This document shows, in pieces, positions 28,843-38,244 of a stretch of 64,000 bases of DNA. The notes under the pieces were generated by a model that was given only the letters and a program-made list of their open reading frames with translations, did no database searches and was not told the origin of the DNA. The position numbers and the translations under genes were made by a program. The stretch's first letter is position 1. Every line of letters begins with the position of its first letter. This DNA comes from Lacimicrobium alkaliphilum (lineage in GTDB: Bacteria > Pseudomonadota > Gammaproteobacteria > Enterobacterales > Alteromonadaceae), in contig NZ_NISX01000007.1 in assembly GCF_002591895.1 (NCBI RefSeq), positions 1 to 64,000 of the forward strand, written 5' to 3'.

Positions 28843-29262
28843 CTAGAGCGTCAATAAGGAAAGCTTCTCAAGGCTGGCAATCCAGTGTGCCTGATAATGC
28901 TCCTGCATTTCCACGTCCGCCAGTTCACTGTGAACCAGAGTCATAGAAGATGTCGAATCATTCAGCCGCTCAAAGGTCAGTGCTACCTGACTAACCGGTT
29001 CCTGATCCCCAATCTGCCAGGTAAATGCCAGGCGCTGGTTTTCTTCAATTTCCGTATACTCGCCGGTGACATAGTACTGCTGATACTCGGGATCCTGCAT
29101 CACCATGCGGTATTTTCCCCCCACGCTGAAGCTGGACATGGCCTGAGTCAGGATCATTTCCCCCGGCGCAAACCATTGCAGCAGAAGCTCAGGCTTAAAC
29201 CAGGCTTCGAACAGGGCTTCAACAGGGGCATCGAACTTAACTTCCAGTTTTACTTCATGCAT
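28843..29262 (-). CDS. SRPBCC / AHSA1-type domain protein
   Basis: 139 residues. The START-like AHSA1 pattern is clear: VKFDAPVEALFEAWFKPELLLQWFAPGEM, then YRMVMQDPEYQQYYVTGEYTEIEENQRLAFTW, and the closing helix AHWIASLEKLSLL. The family binds hydrophobic ligands or acts as co-chaperone-like proteins. AGGAG lies before the ATG. Its stop faces the regulator's stop only eight bases away. Confidence 0.87.
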   Translation of the reverse strand: MHEVKLEVKFDAPVEALFEAWFKPELLLQWFAPGEMILTQAMSSFSVGGKYRMVMQDPEYQQYYVTGEYTEIEENQRLAFTWQIGDQEPVSQVALTFERLNDSTSSMTLVHSELADVEMQEHYQAHWIASLEKLSLLTL

Positions 29263-29327
29263 TTATGTACTCCTGAATGTGCTGCCCCTGTATCGGCAAA
29301 AATATCCGTTACATAATACCTGTTGAA

Positions 29328-31121
29328 TCACTCTGCCAGTAATTCAACCATACTGGCACTGGAGCCATAATGCTGGCGACATACCTCAGTACTGATTTGT
29401 AAATACAGCGCGTCAATCTCTTCGCCAGCCATAAACTTATCACTGAAACCCGGACGAACAGGATCTATGTGCATTCTGGCCGAGTGAATAAAGTGTGCAA
29501 TCAACTCCTTGATACTCTCGGTGCCCACGGCAATACGCATAGTAGTAAGAAAGATACCCGCAGCGTGTTGATCTTCCTCTGCAAGCTCCGAGTGAGATGT
29601 CAGTGCCGGACACAGAATAATGGTGTTGTTCTGACCAATAGACACCTGATGGCTGAACCCCGGTTCCAGTGCATCGAAGAACCGGACAAAGGAATCCCTG
29701 TCCAGAGCCGCATTTTCCATATCTACAGTAAACAGCGCACACGGCCAGCCGTGGCGATGCTGTTTCTCCCGCAATCCGGCATTGGGATGGTCTGGCAGAG
29801 CATGGCAATTTACTCTGAAATCAGGGTGGGCAGCTAACACCCGGCTCAATACCTGGGTATTGATTACCTTGTTCATCACCCGTTGCTCGAGGGTTTTCAT
29901 GCCGTTGAGTACATCGAAAGCTTTCTCAGAATCGAGAAACGCCCCTTTGATATAGAACACATCCCAGAACATGGTCTGTGACCAGTCTACTCCGTTGGCA
30001 TTGTCGCCCTTAGGCTGGAACATGCGATAGGTTTCACCGATGACAACCCCTGCCGTAGTGGCACCACTGCCACAAATGTCCTTGGTATAGCTGTGAATAA
30101 CATAATCCGGGCGCTCTGCCTTGTCTTCACGTTGTAGTGGCGTAGATAAAATCGGCGTAGCGAGTGTTGCATCCAGCATCACCAGATGACCTTGTGCATG
30201 TGCTGTTCGACAGATCCCCGGCACATCCAGTACATAGCCATGAGGATTACAGGGTGATTCAAGATAAACGTGCAACGCATTGCCCTGATCCAACCGCTTG
30301 GTATGACGTTGCTTCACCCCGGCTAAGAATTCCCTGAAACTTTGTTCATCATAGCCGTCAAACCATTCCAGCTGTATATCCATGCGGTTACTGCGAGCGA
30401 AATAATCCTGCAGTAACTGGAAGACCCCGCCATAAACATTACGGGATACCACCAACACATCACCATGGTTGAGTACATTGCTGAGCACGCCATCTATAGC
30501 TGCCATGCCCGAATTGAAATTCCAGGCCAGATAATCGGCCGAATACCTGCCCGCTTCCAGATCGACAATAGCGTTTGCCAGTGAGATGGCTGTAGGATTA
30601 AGCAAACGTGAGTAAATCTGGTGAGTAAACTCTTTCCCCTGGAAGGCGTCGTCTATCCATTCTGTGCAGGCATAAACATAAGTAGCGGTACGCACAATTA
30701 CCGGTGTTGCGGAGAACAATGCCGTTACATTATCAAATAGCGGGTAGTGCCCCTTGACCATATGTGAGCCCTGCTGTTTATGCAGACTTTGATGCACTGC
30801 TCTGAAAGGGTTTTGCAGGGTATCGAGGATTTTAGCTAACTGGAACGACAGAAATTTCTTCGCATTAAAACGCGCGATCTTGTCTTCATGGCTAAGACTA
30901 TTCAGAGTTTGTGTGGTTACTGCCCAAAGCTGGCTGACATCCACCTGCGCCTGATACAGGTGCAAAGCCGTGTCGTACAAAGCCTTACCATAATCCGTTT
31001 GCATATCGATGCCAAAGTGCTGTAGCTGCTCTGCAGCCAGCGCCTCCATAGAGGCAGACTCTGTCGTATTCCGGCGTGGAGAGAGGATTTTAGCCTGGTC
31101 AACTTGTTCCTTGGTGTACAT
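29328..31121 (-). CDS. Long PLP-dependent Cys/Met-metabolism (trans-sulfuration family) enzyme
   Basis: 597 residues from the ATG at 31121 (MYTKEQ), which has GGAG eight bases upstream; a GTG 15 bases further out is less likely. The core (about 150-560) has the fold-type I pattern: NFNSGMAAIDGVLSNVLNHGDVLVV, a YLESPCNPHG strand, VMLDATLATP with the PLP-contacting Asp, and the Schiff-base lysine in IHSYTKDICGSG. Cystathionine gamma-synthase and lyase enzymes are about 390 residues, so this one has roughly 140 extra N-terminal and 50 extra C-terminal residues. The exact reaction is not deducible. Confidence 0.85.
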   Translation of the reverse strand: MYTKEQVDQAKILSPRRNTTESASMEALAAEQLQHFGIDMQTDYGKALYDTALHLYQAQVDVSQLWAVTTQTLNSLSHEDKIARFNAKKFLSFQLAKILDTLQNPFRAVHQSLHKQQGSHMVKGHYPLFDNVTALFSATPVIVRTATYVYACTEWIDDAFQGKEFTHQIYSRLLNPTAISLANAIVDLEAGRYSADYLAWNFNSGMAAIDGVLSNVLNHGDVLVVSRNVYGGVFQLLQDYFARSNRMDIQLEWFDGYDEQSFREFLAGVKQRHTKRLDQGNALHVYLESPCNPHGYVLDVPGICRTAHAQGHLVMLDATLATPILSTPLQREDKAERPDYVIHSYTKDICGSGATTAGVVIGETYRMFQPKGDNANGVDWSQTMFWDVFYIKGAFLDSEKAFDVLNGMKTLEQRVMNKVINTQVLSRVLAAHPDFRVNCHALPDHPNAGLREKQHRHGWPCALFTVDMENAALDRDSFVRFFDALEPGFSHQVSIGQNNTIILCPALTSHSELAEEDQHAAGIFLTTMRIAVGTESIKELIAHFIHSARMHIDPVRPGFSDKFMAGEEIDALYLQISTEVCRQHYGSSASMVELLAE

Positions 31122-31373
31122 TGATAAACTCCGCACATAAAAAGTATATGCAGAGGTTATACCGAATATAATTCTATGACAAAGGATGTTGCTGGTATTT
31201 TTAACAGAACAGCAAAGTTTTCTTTACTATAGCGCCACCAAGCACCATCGATCATGTTTCAGACAGTGAATAAATCGGTAAGAAACCTGAAAGGTCGGGG
31301 GCAGGTGTGCGGTACAGAAACGTTTGATGGGAACATATCCACACCCCGGATCAGGATGTGGATAAAACTTCGT

Positions 31374-32546
31374 TTATCCGGCTCCCTGATACTCTTTGAC
31401 AGACTCCAGCATCATTGTGACAAGGGCCCTTTCATCTTCTGTCAATTCGGGACGCCAGATATCAAACAGCAGTACAACTCTGTCCTCATCGCTGTTGTTC
31501 CAGGCTTCGTGTTCGATGCTGTCGTCAAAGATCAGGGTTTGACCTTCAACCCATTCCCGCTGATCACTGCCACAGCGCAGTGTTCCACATTTATCCGGGA
31601 CTATCAGCGGCAAATGGCAAATAAGACGGGTATTAAGCATGCCATGATGAGGCGGAATATGTGTATTAGCAGCCAGACGCGAAAACAGCACGATAGGTGT
31701 CTGACTGGTAACATGAGGCAAAGGTACCTTATCCATTGCCACCATGGTGTTTGGGCAGGCACGGGCGTTTTCTTCTACCTGCTGGCCATATTCCCATAGA
31801 TACAAAGCGCCCCAGTCAGGATTATTGATAATGTCTTTCCCGGATTCATTGATCTCCGGAATGTCTGTATCTGATTGCAGATAGGGCGAGAAGCGTTCAG
31901 GGGTTTTCAACAGGGCCTGAAGCTCAGTTCTGATATCACCTGTGTGCGCTTCCAGTTGTTCTATCCAGTCAAATTCATTGCGCTCATAAAACTGTCGCTG
32001 CGGCAGCCCGGGGAAATAAAAGCGATTCGGTTGCTGGTGATAAATTTGTTTGCGCCCCAGACAGATATCCAGAGACAGGTTGAAGCGGTCGCTGGCCTGC
32101 GCCGGCTGATACCCCTTCTGTTTAAGCTTGTTGAGAAGAAAGTCAGTGTATTCAGCAGAAAACTTATCCGTCATCTGCTGTGCTCTTTGTAAACCTTTTT
32201 GTATGTCACCTGGCAAAGGCTCCTGAATATTGGCTGCCAGACTCAAAGCCGCTTCAAAAAACGGCAACGCCGTGCGGCTCTGCCCCGCATTCTCCAGGTG
32301 CTCCCCTTTAAACAAAAGCGCTCTGATATTTCTCGGCTCGAGCTTAAGGCAACGCTCAATGGCCGCCATAGCGGCTTCAGTGTCGCCCAGGTTGGAACAA
32401 CTGAATGCCAGACCCAGCCAGGCTTGTGCAGCCTGAGGCACTTGCTGTACCACTGTATTAAACAGTGACCTGGCTTCATGAGCCCGGCCTTGTTGCAGCG
32501 CGGTGATAGCTTGTTGTAATTGTTCTGATGCTTGCGCCTGATTCAT
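31374..32546 (-). CDS. TPR protein with aspartyl/asparaginyl beta-hydroxylase domain
   Basis: 390 residues. About 1-125 form tetratricopeptide repeats (AWLGLAFSCSNLGDTEAAMAAIERCLKLEP). The C-terminal half is the Fe(II)/2-oxoglutarate hydroxylase domain: HHGMLNTRLICHLPLIVP with the first iron-binding His, GQTLIFDDSIEHEAWN with the second, and the 2-oxoglutarate-contacting Arg in DRVVLLFDIWRPEL. It should hydroxylate Asp, Asn or a related side chain; bacterial substrates are mostly unknown. The GST gene ends 11 bases upstream on the same strand. Confidence 0.9.
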   Translation of the reverse strand: MNQAQASEQLQQAITALQQGRAHEARSLFNTVVQQVPQAAQAWLGLAFSCSNLGDTEAAMAAIERCLKLEPRNIRALLFKGEHLENAGQSRTALPFFEAALSLAANIQEPLPGDIQKGLQRAQQMTDKFSAEYTDFLLNKLKQKGYQPAQASDRFNLSLDICLGRKQIYHQQPNRFYFPGLPQRQFYERNEFDWIEQLEAHTGDIRTELQALLKTPERFSPYLQSDTDIPEINESGKDIINNPDWGALYLWEYGQQVEENARACPNTMVAMDKVPLPHVTSQTPIVLFSRLAANTHIPPHHGMLNTRLICHLPLIVPDKCGTLRCGSDQREWVEGQTLIFDDSIEHEAWNNSDEDRVVLLFDIWRPELTEDERALVTMMLESVKEYQGAG

Positions 32547-32557
32547 ACTTTTTCCTG

Positions 32558-33139
32558 TCAGTCAGGGTTTCGGGGATCGGTGGTGGTGACTTCAATACGG
32601 TCCTTATGCCTGGCCTGAAACTCCAGCAGGGCAGGCATTGCCGAGAGATCGTGCAATTCCCTAAACTCAATCCAGTCCACCAGGCAGTAGAGGCAGATCT
32701 CAGGATAATGCCATTGGGAAAACTCCCCTTCTTCAACCAAACGGTTAAGGTGCTCCAGAATAGTCTGAATACGCTCATTCTGAAGTCTGAAAATCAGCTT
32801 GTTATTGTCTTCTTCTATTTCAGAACGTCTGAGGATCAAAGACTGCACCAAAGAGTCATTAGCCGAATCGATAAGGGTCAGCAGATTCTCATGCTCCCAG
32901 TTCAGTGGATTTTCAGAGAACTTGTCAGTCAGGTAACGAAAGATGATTCTGGAATCATAGATAACCTTACCATCATCCTCAATCATTGGGACTTTGAGGG
33001 TCGGATTCATACTTGCCAACAGTTCGCGATCCGGACCGGAAAAGATTTGCATGTTGATAAATTCATGCTGCACATTCGCCAGCCAAAGACGCAGGCGCCT
33101 GACAAAGGGCGAGGTGGTTGATCCGTACAATTTAAGCAT
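32558..33139 (-). CDS. Glutathione S-transferase-like protein
   Basis: 193 residues. The N-terminal thioredoxin-like half begins MLKLYGSTTSPFVRRLRLWL, with the NPTLKVPMIEDD cis-proline loop and YDSRIIFRYL for glutathione contact (about 1-75). The C-terminal helical domain follows. The serine of TTSPFVRR takes the place of the redox cysteine seen in glutaredoxin-like members. GAGGAGAAAGG precedes the ATG. It is probably co-transcribed with the hydroxylase gene. Confidence 0.87.
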   Translation of the reverse strand: MLKLYGSTTSPFVRRLRLWLANVQHEFINMQIFSGPDRELLASMNPTLKVPMIEDDGKVIYDSRIIFRYLTDKFSENPLNWEHENLLTLIDSANDSLVQSLILRRSEIEEDNNKLIFRLQNERIQTILEHLNRLVEEGEFSQWHYPEICLYCLVDWIEFRELHDLSAMPALLEFQARHKDRIEVTTTDPRNPD

Positions 33140-33172
33140 TACCTTTCTCCTCTGAGAGTTTAGTGTTTAAGG

Positions 33173-33517
33173 TTAAACACTAAAACTGGCACCACAGCCG
33201 CAGGTCGTGGTCGCATTAGGATTATCAATCAAAAACCGGCTGCCCTGCAATCCGTCTACATAATCCACAATGCCACCAACCAGATATTGAAGGCTCATTG
33301 GATCTACCACCAACGTCACATCATCTTTGTCTATGGTCATGTCGCCCTCATTGACTTTCTCATCGAAGGTAAATCCATACTGAAAACCGGAGCATCCGCC
33401 ACCGGTCACAAATACCCTGAGCTTAAGGTTCGGATTTTCCTCTTCTGCCACCAGTTCTTTGACCTTATGGGCCGCGGCATCAGAAAACTCTATCGGACAG
33501 GCTGTTTGAACGGACAT
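33173..33517 (-). CDS. erpA: Iron-sulfur cluster insertion protein ErpA
   Basis: 114 residues, the normal length. This A-type carrier passes Fe-S clusters to apoproteins such as IspG. The three cluster cysteines are in [11 protein letters not shown] and the C-terminal CGCGASFSV. Placement between btuF and clcA-hemL reproduces the E. coli order apart from inserted genes. Confidence 0.97.
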   Translation of the reverse strand: MSVQTACPIEFSDAAAHKVKELVAEEENPNLKLRVFVTGGGCSGFQYGFTFDEKVNEGDMTIDKDDVTLVVDPMSLQYLVGGIVDYVDGLQGSRFLIDNPNATTTCGCGASFSV

Positions 33518-33586
33518 GATTACCTCAGTGAAAGCGGGATATACAGAATGAAACGGCAGGCATTATCTAATACCTGACTAATTCAA

Positions 33587-34312
33587 TCAAGTATTGCCTT
33601 GTGTACTGTTCTGAACAGTGTTTTTCAACACCCAACGGAAACTGCGCTCGAGCCTGCCCCGTTTCGGTTTGGTAACATTGCAATCTACCTTGAGGCGCTG
33701 GGGAACAAAGCCCTCTGGCAACTTAAACGTGCCTGACAGTACTTCAAAATACTGAAAATTAAAGCCCAGTTTAGCAGGCGGCTCTTCCATCAATGACAAT
33801 AAATCCAGCTCCTGGCTCTCGCCGTTTACTGTACCCTGCAACGTCAGTGAAGCATTCCCCTGCACCATGCCTTTTTTCTGATTTTTTTGCATCAGCACCA
33901 GCGCAAACCGGTAATATCCCCGGCTGTTACTGGCTTCAATGTCCAGAGATTCAATCACTACCCCCTGCTCTTCCAGCTCAGGAGCCATAATTTTCTGAAA
34001 AAATGCCAGCTCCTGACGCAAAGAGGCTTCACCTTCCATGGCCTGCTTAAGGCTGGTCTGCAGTTTCTGGTTGGCAAGACGTTCCACTTCCAGCTCAACC
34101 CCAACAATATTCAGACCCTTGGTCAGCTTGTGGTTTTCGTCGGTAATGGAGTCAATCGTCTGCTCCAGTCCGGCGATCTTTTCTTTCTGGTATTGATACT
34201 GAACATTTCCCATCCGCACACCAGCATAAAGCGCGGCTAACAATAACGCTGCCAACAACAGGTAAAAACGCATGGCACCCAGCCGCTGTTTAATCTCACT
34301 TCCTCTTAACAA
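33587..34312 (-). CDS. Membrane-anchored coiled-coil protein (DUF6776-like)
   Basis: 241 residues: one membrane helix (about 14-32), a long coiled coil (about 38-110; KIAGLEQTIDSITDENHKL and following heptads), then a beta-rich domain (about 115-225) ending in a basic stretch (KPKRGRLERSFRW). The layout matches DUF6776 as I remember it. The soluble part should face the periplasm. Function unknown. It diverges from the ClC gene. Confidence 0.72.
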   Translation of the reverse strand: MLRGSEIKQRLGAMRFYLLLAALLLAALYAGVRMGNVQYQYQKEKIAGLEQTIDSITDENHKLTKGLNIVGVELEVERLANQKLQTSLKQAMEGEASLRQELAFFQKIMAPELEEQGVVIESLDIEASNSRGYYRFALVLMQKNQKKGMVQGNASLTLQGTVNGESQELDLLSLMEEPPAKLGFNFQYFEVLSGTFKLPEGFVPQRLKVDCNVTKPKRGRLERSFRWVLKNTVQNSTQGNT

Positions 34313-34398
34313 GCCATACTCCAGATGTTGTGATTTCTTCTTTAGTTACAGGTGCTTGTGTTAGACTTCTGGACATAAGCCTCAAAGTCAGCATAACG

Positions 34399-36081
34399 AT
34401 GTCACTACAGGGACTGCGCCGGGAACTTGCTCACCCCCGAACTTCGGTTCAACTTTGCCTGCTCGGAATCGTGGGCGGCGGTTGTGCCGCGCTGCTTATC
34501 ATACTGTTTCGTCTGAGTATTGAAACAATACAGCACCTGTATATTCAACAGATTGACAATTTTACCACCTTAGCTGCTATAGACAGATTTATTCTGCCGA
34601 TTATTGGTGCAGTGCTGATTCTGTTTTTTGCTTATATCACAGGTTTTAAACATTATCGCATGGGCATTCCCTATGTCATTCATCGGGTCAAGCATCGCTA
34701 CGGTCTTATACCCCTGCGCACCACGATTAACCAGTTTTTTGGCGGGGTAATTTCGCTGGCTGCAGGATTTTCAGTAGGCCGGGAAGGGCCTTCAGTGCAT
34801 TTGGGCGCAGCGGGCAGCAGCTTTTTCGGCCTGTGGCTGAAATTGCCCTATAACAGTATCCGTATTCTGGCTGGCTGCGGCATCGCCGCCGGTATTTCTG
34901 CTTCGTTTAACACCCCCTTTGCTGCCGTGATCTTTGTCATGGAAGTGGTGCTCAGGGAATACAAAATCCATATATTTATTCCGGTGATGCTGGCTGCTGC
35001 TTGTGGTTCCGTGTTAACCAGGCTCGTATTCGGTGAAGGCAGCGAGCTGGATTTATTGCATTTTGTCAATTTCAGCTACTGGTTCTATCTGTATCTGATC
35101 CCTGTTGGAATGGTATTGGGCGCACTGGCGACCCTGTTTAACAATCAACTGATGAACCTTATTCGCTGGTTCCGGCCATTAAACATGGTCAGCCGCCTGT
35201 TACTGGCGGGGTTATTAACCGGTGTGATCGGTTACCTGCTGCCTCAGGCCATGGGCTCTGGTATGAGCTCAATTCAGTTTCTGGTTAACTCTCCGGATAA
35301 TCTGGTACTGCTGTTTGCCATTCTCGCCGCCAAACTGGCCCTGACCCTGATTGCACTGGGCCTGGGCATTCCCGGTGGAATCATCGGCCCCGTTATCGGT
35401 ATGGGCGTGTTAGCCGGGGCCATATTATTACTGCCGCTGGGCATCTTTATTGAAGACACCTCTGAGCTGACCGGCAGCTTCGCCCTGTTGGGCATGGCCG
35501 GGCTGCTTACCGCAGTATTACACGCACCACTGGCGGCACTGTCTGCAGTAATGGAACTGTCTTTTTCACCCCAGGTGATTTTGCCTGCCATGCTGGTGAT
35601 TGTGCCGGCCTATGTTACTTCTACCCAGCTGTTGGGTAACCGCTCCATCTTTATCCGCCAGCTTGATTTTCAGAAGCTGTCATACACCAGCTCTTCGGTT
35701 CGCGAGCATCTGCAGAAAACCGGCGTATTGGCAGAAATGAGCCCTGACTTCCGTCTCTTTAACGACCCCATGGAAAGCCAGTTGCTGGCACATCTGCAGG
35801 AAAATCCCACAGAGCTGGTAGTACAGGCGCAGGACTTTGAAATTGGTAAGCAGTTTGCGCTGGTTCAATATGACACCAGTCTCGGCTATGAAGACACCAA
35901 GCCACTGAAGTTTTTTACCATGGAAGGGCTGCCCTCCCAGGCCACCCTCGCAGAGGTGTATGAAGAGCTGCAGGCCAGCCGGGATGGCGCGGTGTATATC
36001 TATGAAGATACCCCGGAAGAGATCGTTGGCATTATTACCTGGAACAGGCTACACGCCGAATTACTCAAGGAGCAATACTGA
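34399..36081 (+). CDS. ClC-family chloride channel or antiporter
   Basis: 560 residues from the ATG at 34399 (MSLQGLRRELAHPRTS); a GTG at 34330 is possible but lacks family support. About ten membrane helices. The gating-glutamate motif GREGPSVHLG is intact, and GIPGGIIGPVIG stands at the later anion-binding position. The first selectivity motif, normally GSGIP, appears as RMGIPYVI, so the usual serine is absent. The C-terminal 140 residues are cytosolic and look like a CBS pair. hemJ follows with a one-base overlap. Position beside erpA and hemL matches clcA of E. coli. Confidence 0.9.
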   Translation: MSLQGLRRELAHPRTSVQLCLLGIVGGGCAALLIILFRLSIETIQHLYIQQIDNFTTLAAIDRFILPIIGAVLILFFAYITGFKHYRMGIPYVIHRVKHRYGLIPLRTTINQFFGGVISLAAGFSVGREGPSVHLGAAGSSFFGLWLKLPYNSIRILAGCGIAAGISASFNTPFAAVIFVMEVVLREYKIHIFIPVMLAAACGSVLTRLVFGEGSELDLLHFVNFSYWFYLYLIPVGMVLGALATLFNNQLMNLIRWFRPLNMVSRLLLAGLLTGVIGYLLPQAMGSGMSSIQFLVNSPDNLVLLFAILAAKLALTLIALGLGIPGGIIGPVIGMGVLAGAILLLPLGIFIEDTSELTGSFALLGMAGLLTAVLHAPLAALSAVMELSFSPQVILPAMLVIVPAYVTSTQLLGNRSIFIRQLDFQKLSYTSSSVREHLQKTGVLAEMSPDFRLFNDPMESQLLAHLQENPTELVVQAQDFEIGKQFALVQYDTSLGYEDTKPLKFFTMEGLPSQATLAEVYEELQASRDGAVYIYEDTPEEIVGIITWNRLHAELLKEQY

Positions 36082-36509
36082 TGTTGTTATGGTTTAAGGC
36101 CCTGCACCTGTTTTTTATGGTGGCCTGGTTTGCCGGTGTTTTTTATCTGCCCAGGCTGTTTGTGTACCATGCCGAAACCAACGACCAGACAACCCGCAAC
36201 ACTTTTAAGATAATGGAGCGGCGCCTGTGGTGGTTTGTGACCCCTTTTGCCCTGCTCACCCTGGTATTCGGTTTAGGCCTCATCCACCTTTATGGTATGC
36301 AGTGGCTGAAAGCTTCTGTCTGGATGCATATTAAACTGACTCTTGTAGCCCTGCTCTACGGCTACCACTTCTATCTTTACAAGCTGTTAAAAGACTTTGC
36401 CGCCGACAACAACCGCCACTCACCGAAATTCTACCGCATCCTGAACGAGGCCCCGGTGCTGGTATTGCTGGCAGTGGTGCTGCTGGCGGTACTTAAACCG
36501 GGGTTTTGA
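36081..36509 (+). CDS. hemJ: HemJ-type protoporphyrinogen IX oxidase
   Basis: 142 residues with four membrane helices. The N-terminal LWFKALHLFFMVAWFAGVFYLPRLFVYH carries the conserved early histidine of HemJ, and WMHIKLTLVALLYGYH the later ones. It oxidises protoporphyrinogen IX in heme synthesis. The start overlaps the ClC stop (TGATG). hemL, also a heme gene, lies about 8 kb downstream. Confidence 0.9.
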   Translation: MLLWFKALHLFFMVAWFAGVFYLPRLFVYHAETNDQTTRNTFKIMERRLWWFVTPFALLTLVFGLGLIHLYGMQWLKASVWMHIKLTLVALLYGYHFYLYKLLKDFAADNNRHSPKFYRILNEAPVLVLLAVVLLAVLKPGF

Positions 36510-36547
36510 TATTGGTAATATCCATCATTCAAATGAAAAACCCGACG

Positions 36548-37840
36548 TCACCACGAAAGAAGGGCGACTACACGTTTTTCATCAGCGAGCAGCGAAAACG
36601 ACCAGCCATTGCGCTCACACAACCGTTGCACAATCCCCAGCCCCAGGCCATAGCCGTGAGACGGCGGCTCGATCTGCGTGTGCCTCTCATCAGCATCACG
36701 GCTCACCTGATTGGTGACTAAGAGCTCGTGCTCTTTAAGACGAATCGTGATCGGTCCTTGCCCGTCGAGGGTGTGCTCGAACGCATTTCGCACCAGATTA
36801 TTAACCGCAATTGAAAAAGCCTGTGGGTGCCCGCAGACGCTGGGGTTTGCGAGTTCGTCAATTTCAACATCGACGAACTTGCCGCTCAACAGGTAGCGCT
36901 GCTGATCTATCGCATGGCTTACCAGCGGCATTACCAAAAACTGCTTATCATACAACCCGTCATCGGTTTCGCGGGCGAGACACAAGAACATTTCAATCGT
37001 GGTTCTCATGTCGAGGGTCGCCCGCCTGACTCGATCCAGCGCCTTCACATCGGTCGCTGACAGATCGCTTTGTTCCAGCAGCTCAAGTGCACCTGTTATC
37101 ACCGTGATGGGCGTGCGTAACTCATGACTGGCTGAATCGGTAAAGTATCGCTCCCTCTCAACAAATGCGCTGATACGCTGAAGCGTCTTCTCAATAGTTC
37201 CAGCGAGCAGGCCAACCTCATCATCGCCGAACCGCCCGGACTCTATGCGTTTATGATCTTCGTCTGACAGGTGTTCCGGATCGATATCTGCGACCACTTT
37301 GGCGAGCTGCACAACCGGGGCGACAGCCCTGCGCATCACAACAACCCCCAACCCGAAACCAAGGGTACCAAGCGTACCCACGACACCAATGATAACCAGC
37401 AGCAACCACCAATCCTCTGATGAGGCCGCCTCAATCCCGGCAACGTCGAAAACCACAAAGGCGCGCGGCGATTCATTTTCGGCTGATGGCTCTTCATTGT
37501 CGGTAGGCAGCTTTTCATTGTCGGTAGACAGCACTGCGACATGCAACTCTTCGGATTCGAATTCATACAATCCCTCAGCGGGGTTTGTTTGCGCCCACTC
37601 CCGCAGTGATTCCGGCAAGCTGGCAACGTCATCGTAGCCGCGAAGATTTGTTGTCAGAGAGGGATAGCTTTCGGCGGCAACCTGTAGCTGTTGCGTCAGT
37701 ACCCGGTCTTCGCTCAACCTGATCGCAGCGAGGAAAGCAAATCCCCAGACCATGCTGAGTACAGCAACACAGATCGCAAATGCAATCGCGACACGCTTGC
37801 GCAAACTGTGCCGGTACATGAGAGGCTGTTTATCTTTCAT
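36548..37840 (-). CDS. Two-component sensor histidine kinase
   Basis: 430 residues from the ATG at 37840, which has AGAGGGG just upstream; an alternative start 33 bases out has no such site. A first membrane helix (about 15-38), a periplasmic domain (about 39-155), a second helix (about 156-178), HAMP, HisKA with SHELRTPITVI and an HATPase domain ending GLGLGIVQRL. The periplasmic domain holds three acidic seven-residue repeats (LSTDNEK, LPTDNEE, PSAENES) encoded by 21-bp tandem DNA repeats. It is read in the same direction as the response regulator and TonB receptor upstream, but 404 bases of non-coding DNA separate it from the regulator. Confidence 0.9.
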   Translation of the reverse strand: MKDKQPLMYRHSLRKRVAIAFAICVAVLSMVWGFAFLAAIRLSEDRVLTQQLQVAAESYPSLTTNLRGYDDVASLPESLREWAQTNPAEGLYEFESEELHVAVLSTDNEKLPTDNEEPSAENESPRAFVVFDVAGIEAASSEDWWLLLVIIGVVGTLGTLGFGLGVVVMRRAVAPVVQLAKVVADIDPEHLSDEDHKRIESGRFGDDEVGLLAGTIEKTLQRISAFVERERYFTDSASHELRTPITVITGALELLEQSDLSATDVKALDRVRRATLDMRTTIEMFLCLARETDDGLYDKQFLVMPLVSHAIDQQRYLLSGKFVDVEIDELANPSVCGHPQAFSIAVNNLVRNAFEHTLDGQGPITIRLKEHELLVTNQVSRDADERHTQIEPPSHGYGLGLGIVQRLCERNGWSFSLLADEKRVVALLSW

Positions 37841-38244
37841 ATACCCCTCTGTTGAGAGATAAAAATGGCTCAATCAAGGCGCGAGTGGTGTGGTTTAGCC
37901 ATCTAAACGAACCGGGCGCAACGCAGAGTGAGCCATTTTTAGCCTCAACCCCCTCCCTTTTAAAAAAGGGGGCTGGGGCCATTTTTACTCGGATCATCCT
38001 TGATACTCGCCGGCAAGCGGCCAGCCAAGCTGTTAAAAAATGCTCCAGGCATTTTTTTCCGCCCAGCGGCGTTATATGAAATATATCCCTATATTTCACC
38101 GCTTCGCGGCCAGCTTTGCTGTTCCAATGGGTTTCATTCCCATTGGTCAGTCGCTTATTTAGGCCCACTAAACTTTACTCCTGTTGCCTTGCCGGACAAT
38201 AAAATGGCCGCCAGCAGAGCGCGTATATGAAAGATAAATAGCCT
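37841..38244. repeat. Palindromic, apparently non-coding insert between regulator and kinase genes
   Basis: 404 bases between two genes that normally abut. Contains CCCTCCCTTTT and AAAAAAGGGGG as a perfect-looking inverted repeat (about 37951-37974), a long GCGG/CCGC-rich stretch, and the inverted pair CCAATGGG...CCCATTGG (about 38125-38146). An open frame on the reverse strand (37830-38168) has no family resemblance. The sequence has the look of a dispersed repeat or remnant. Confidence 0.55.

Noticed and set aside
37830-38168. 112-residue frame in the gap between regulator and kinase
   Set aside because: It covers palindromic repeat DNA, overlaps the kinase start and has no family resemblance.
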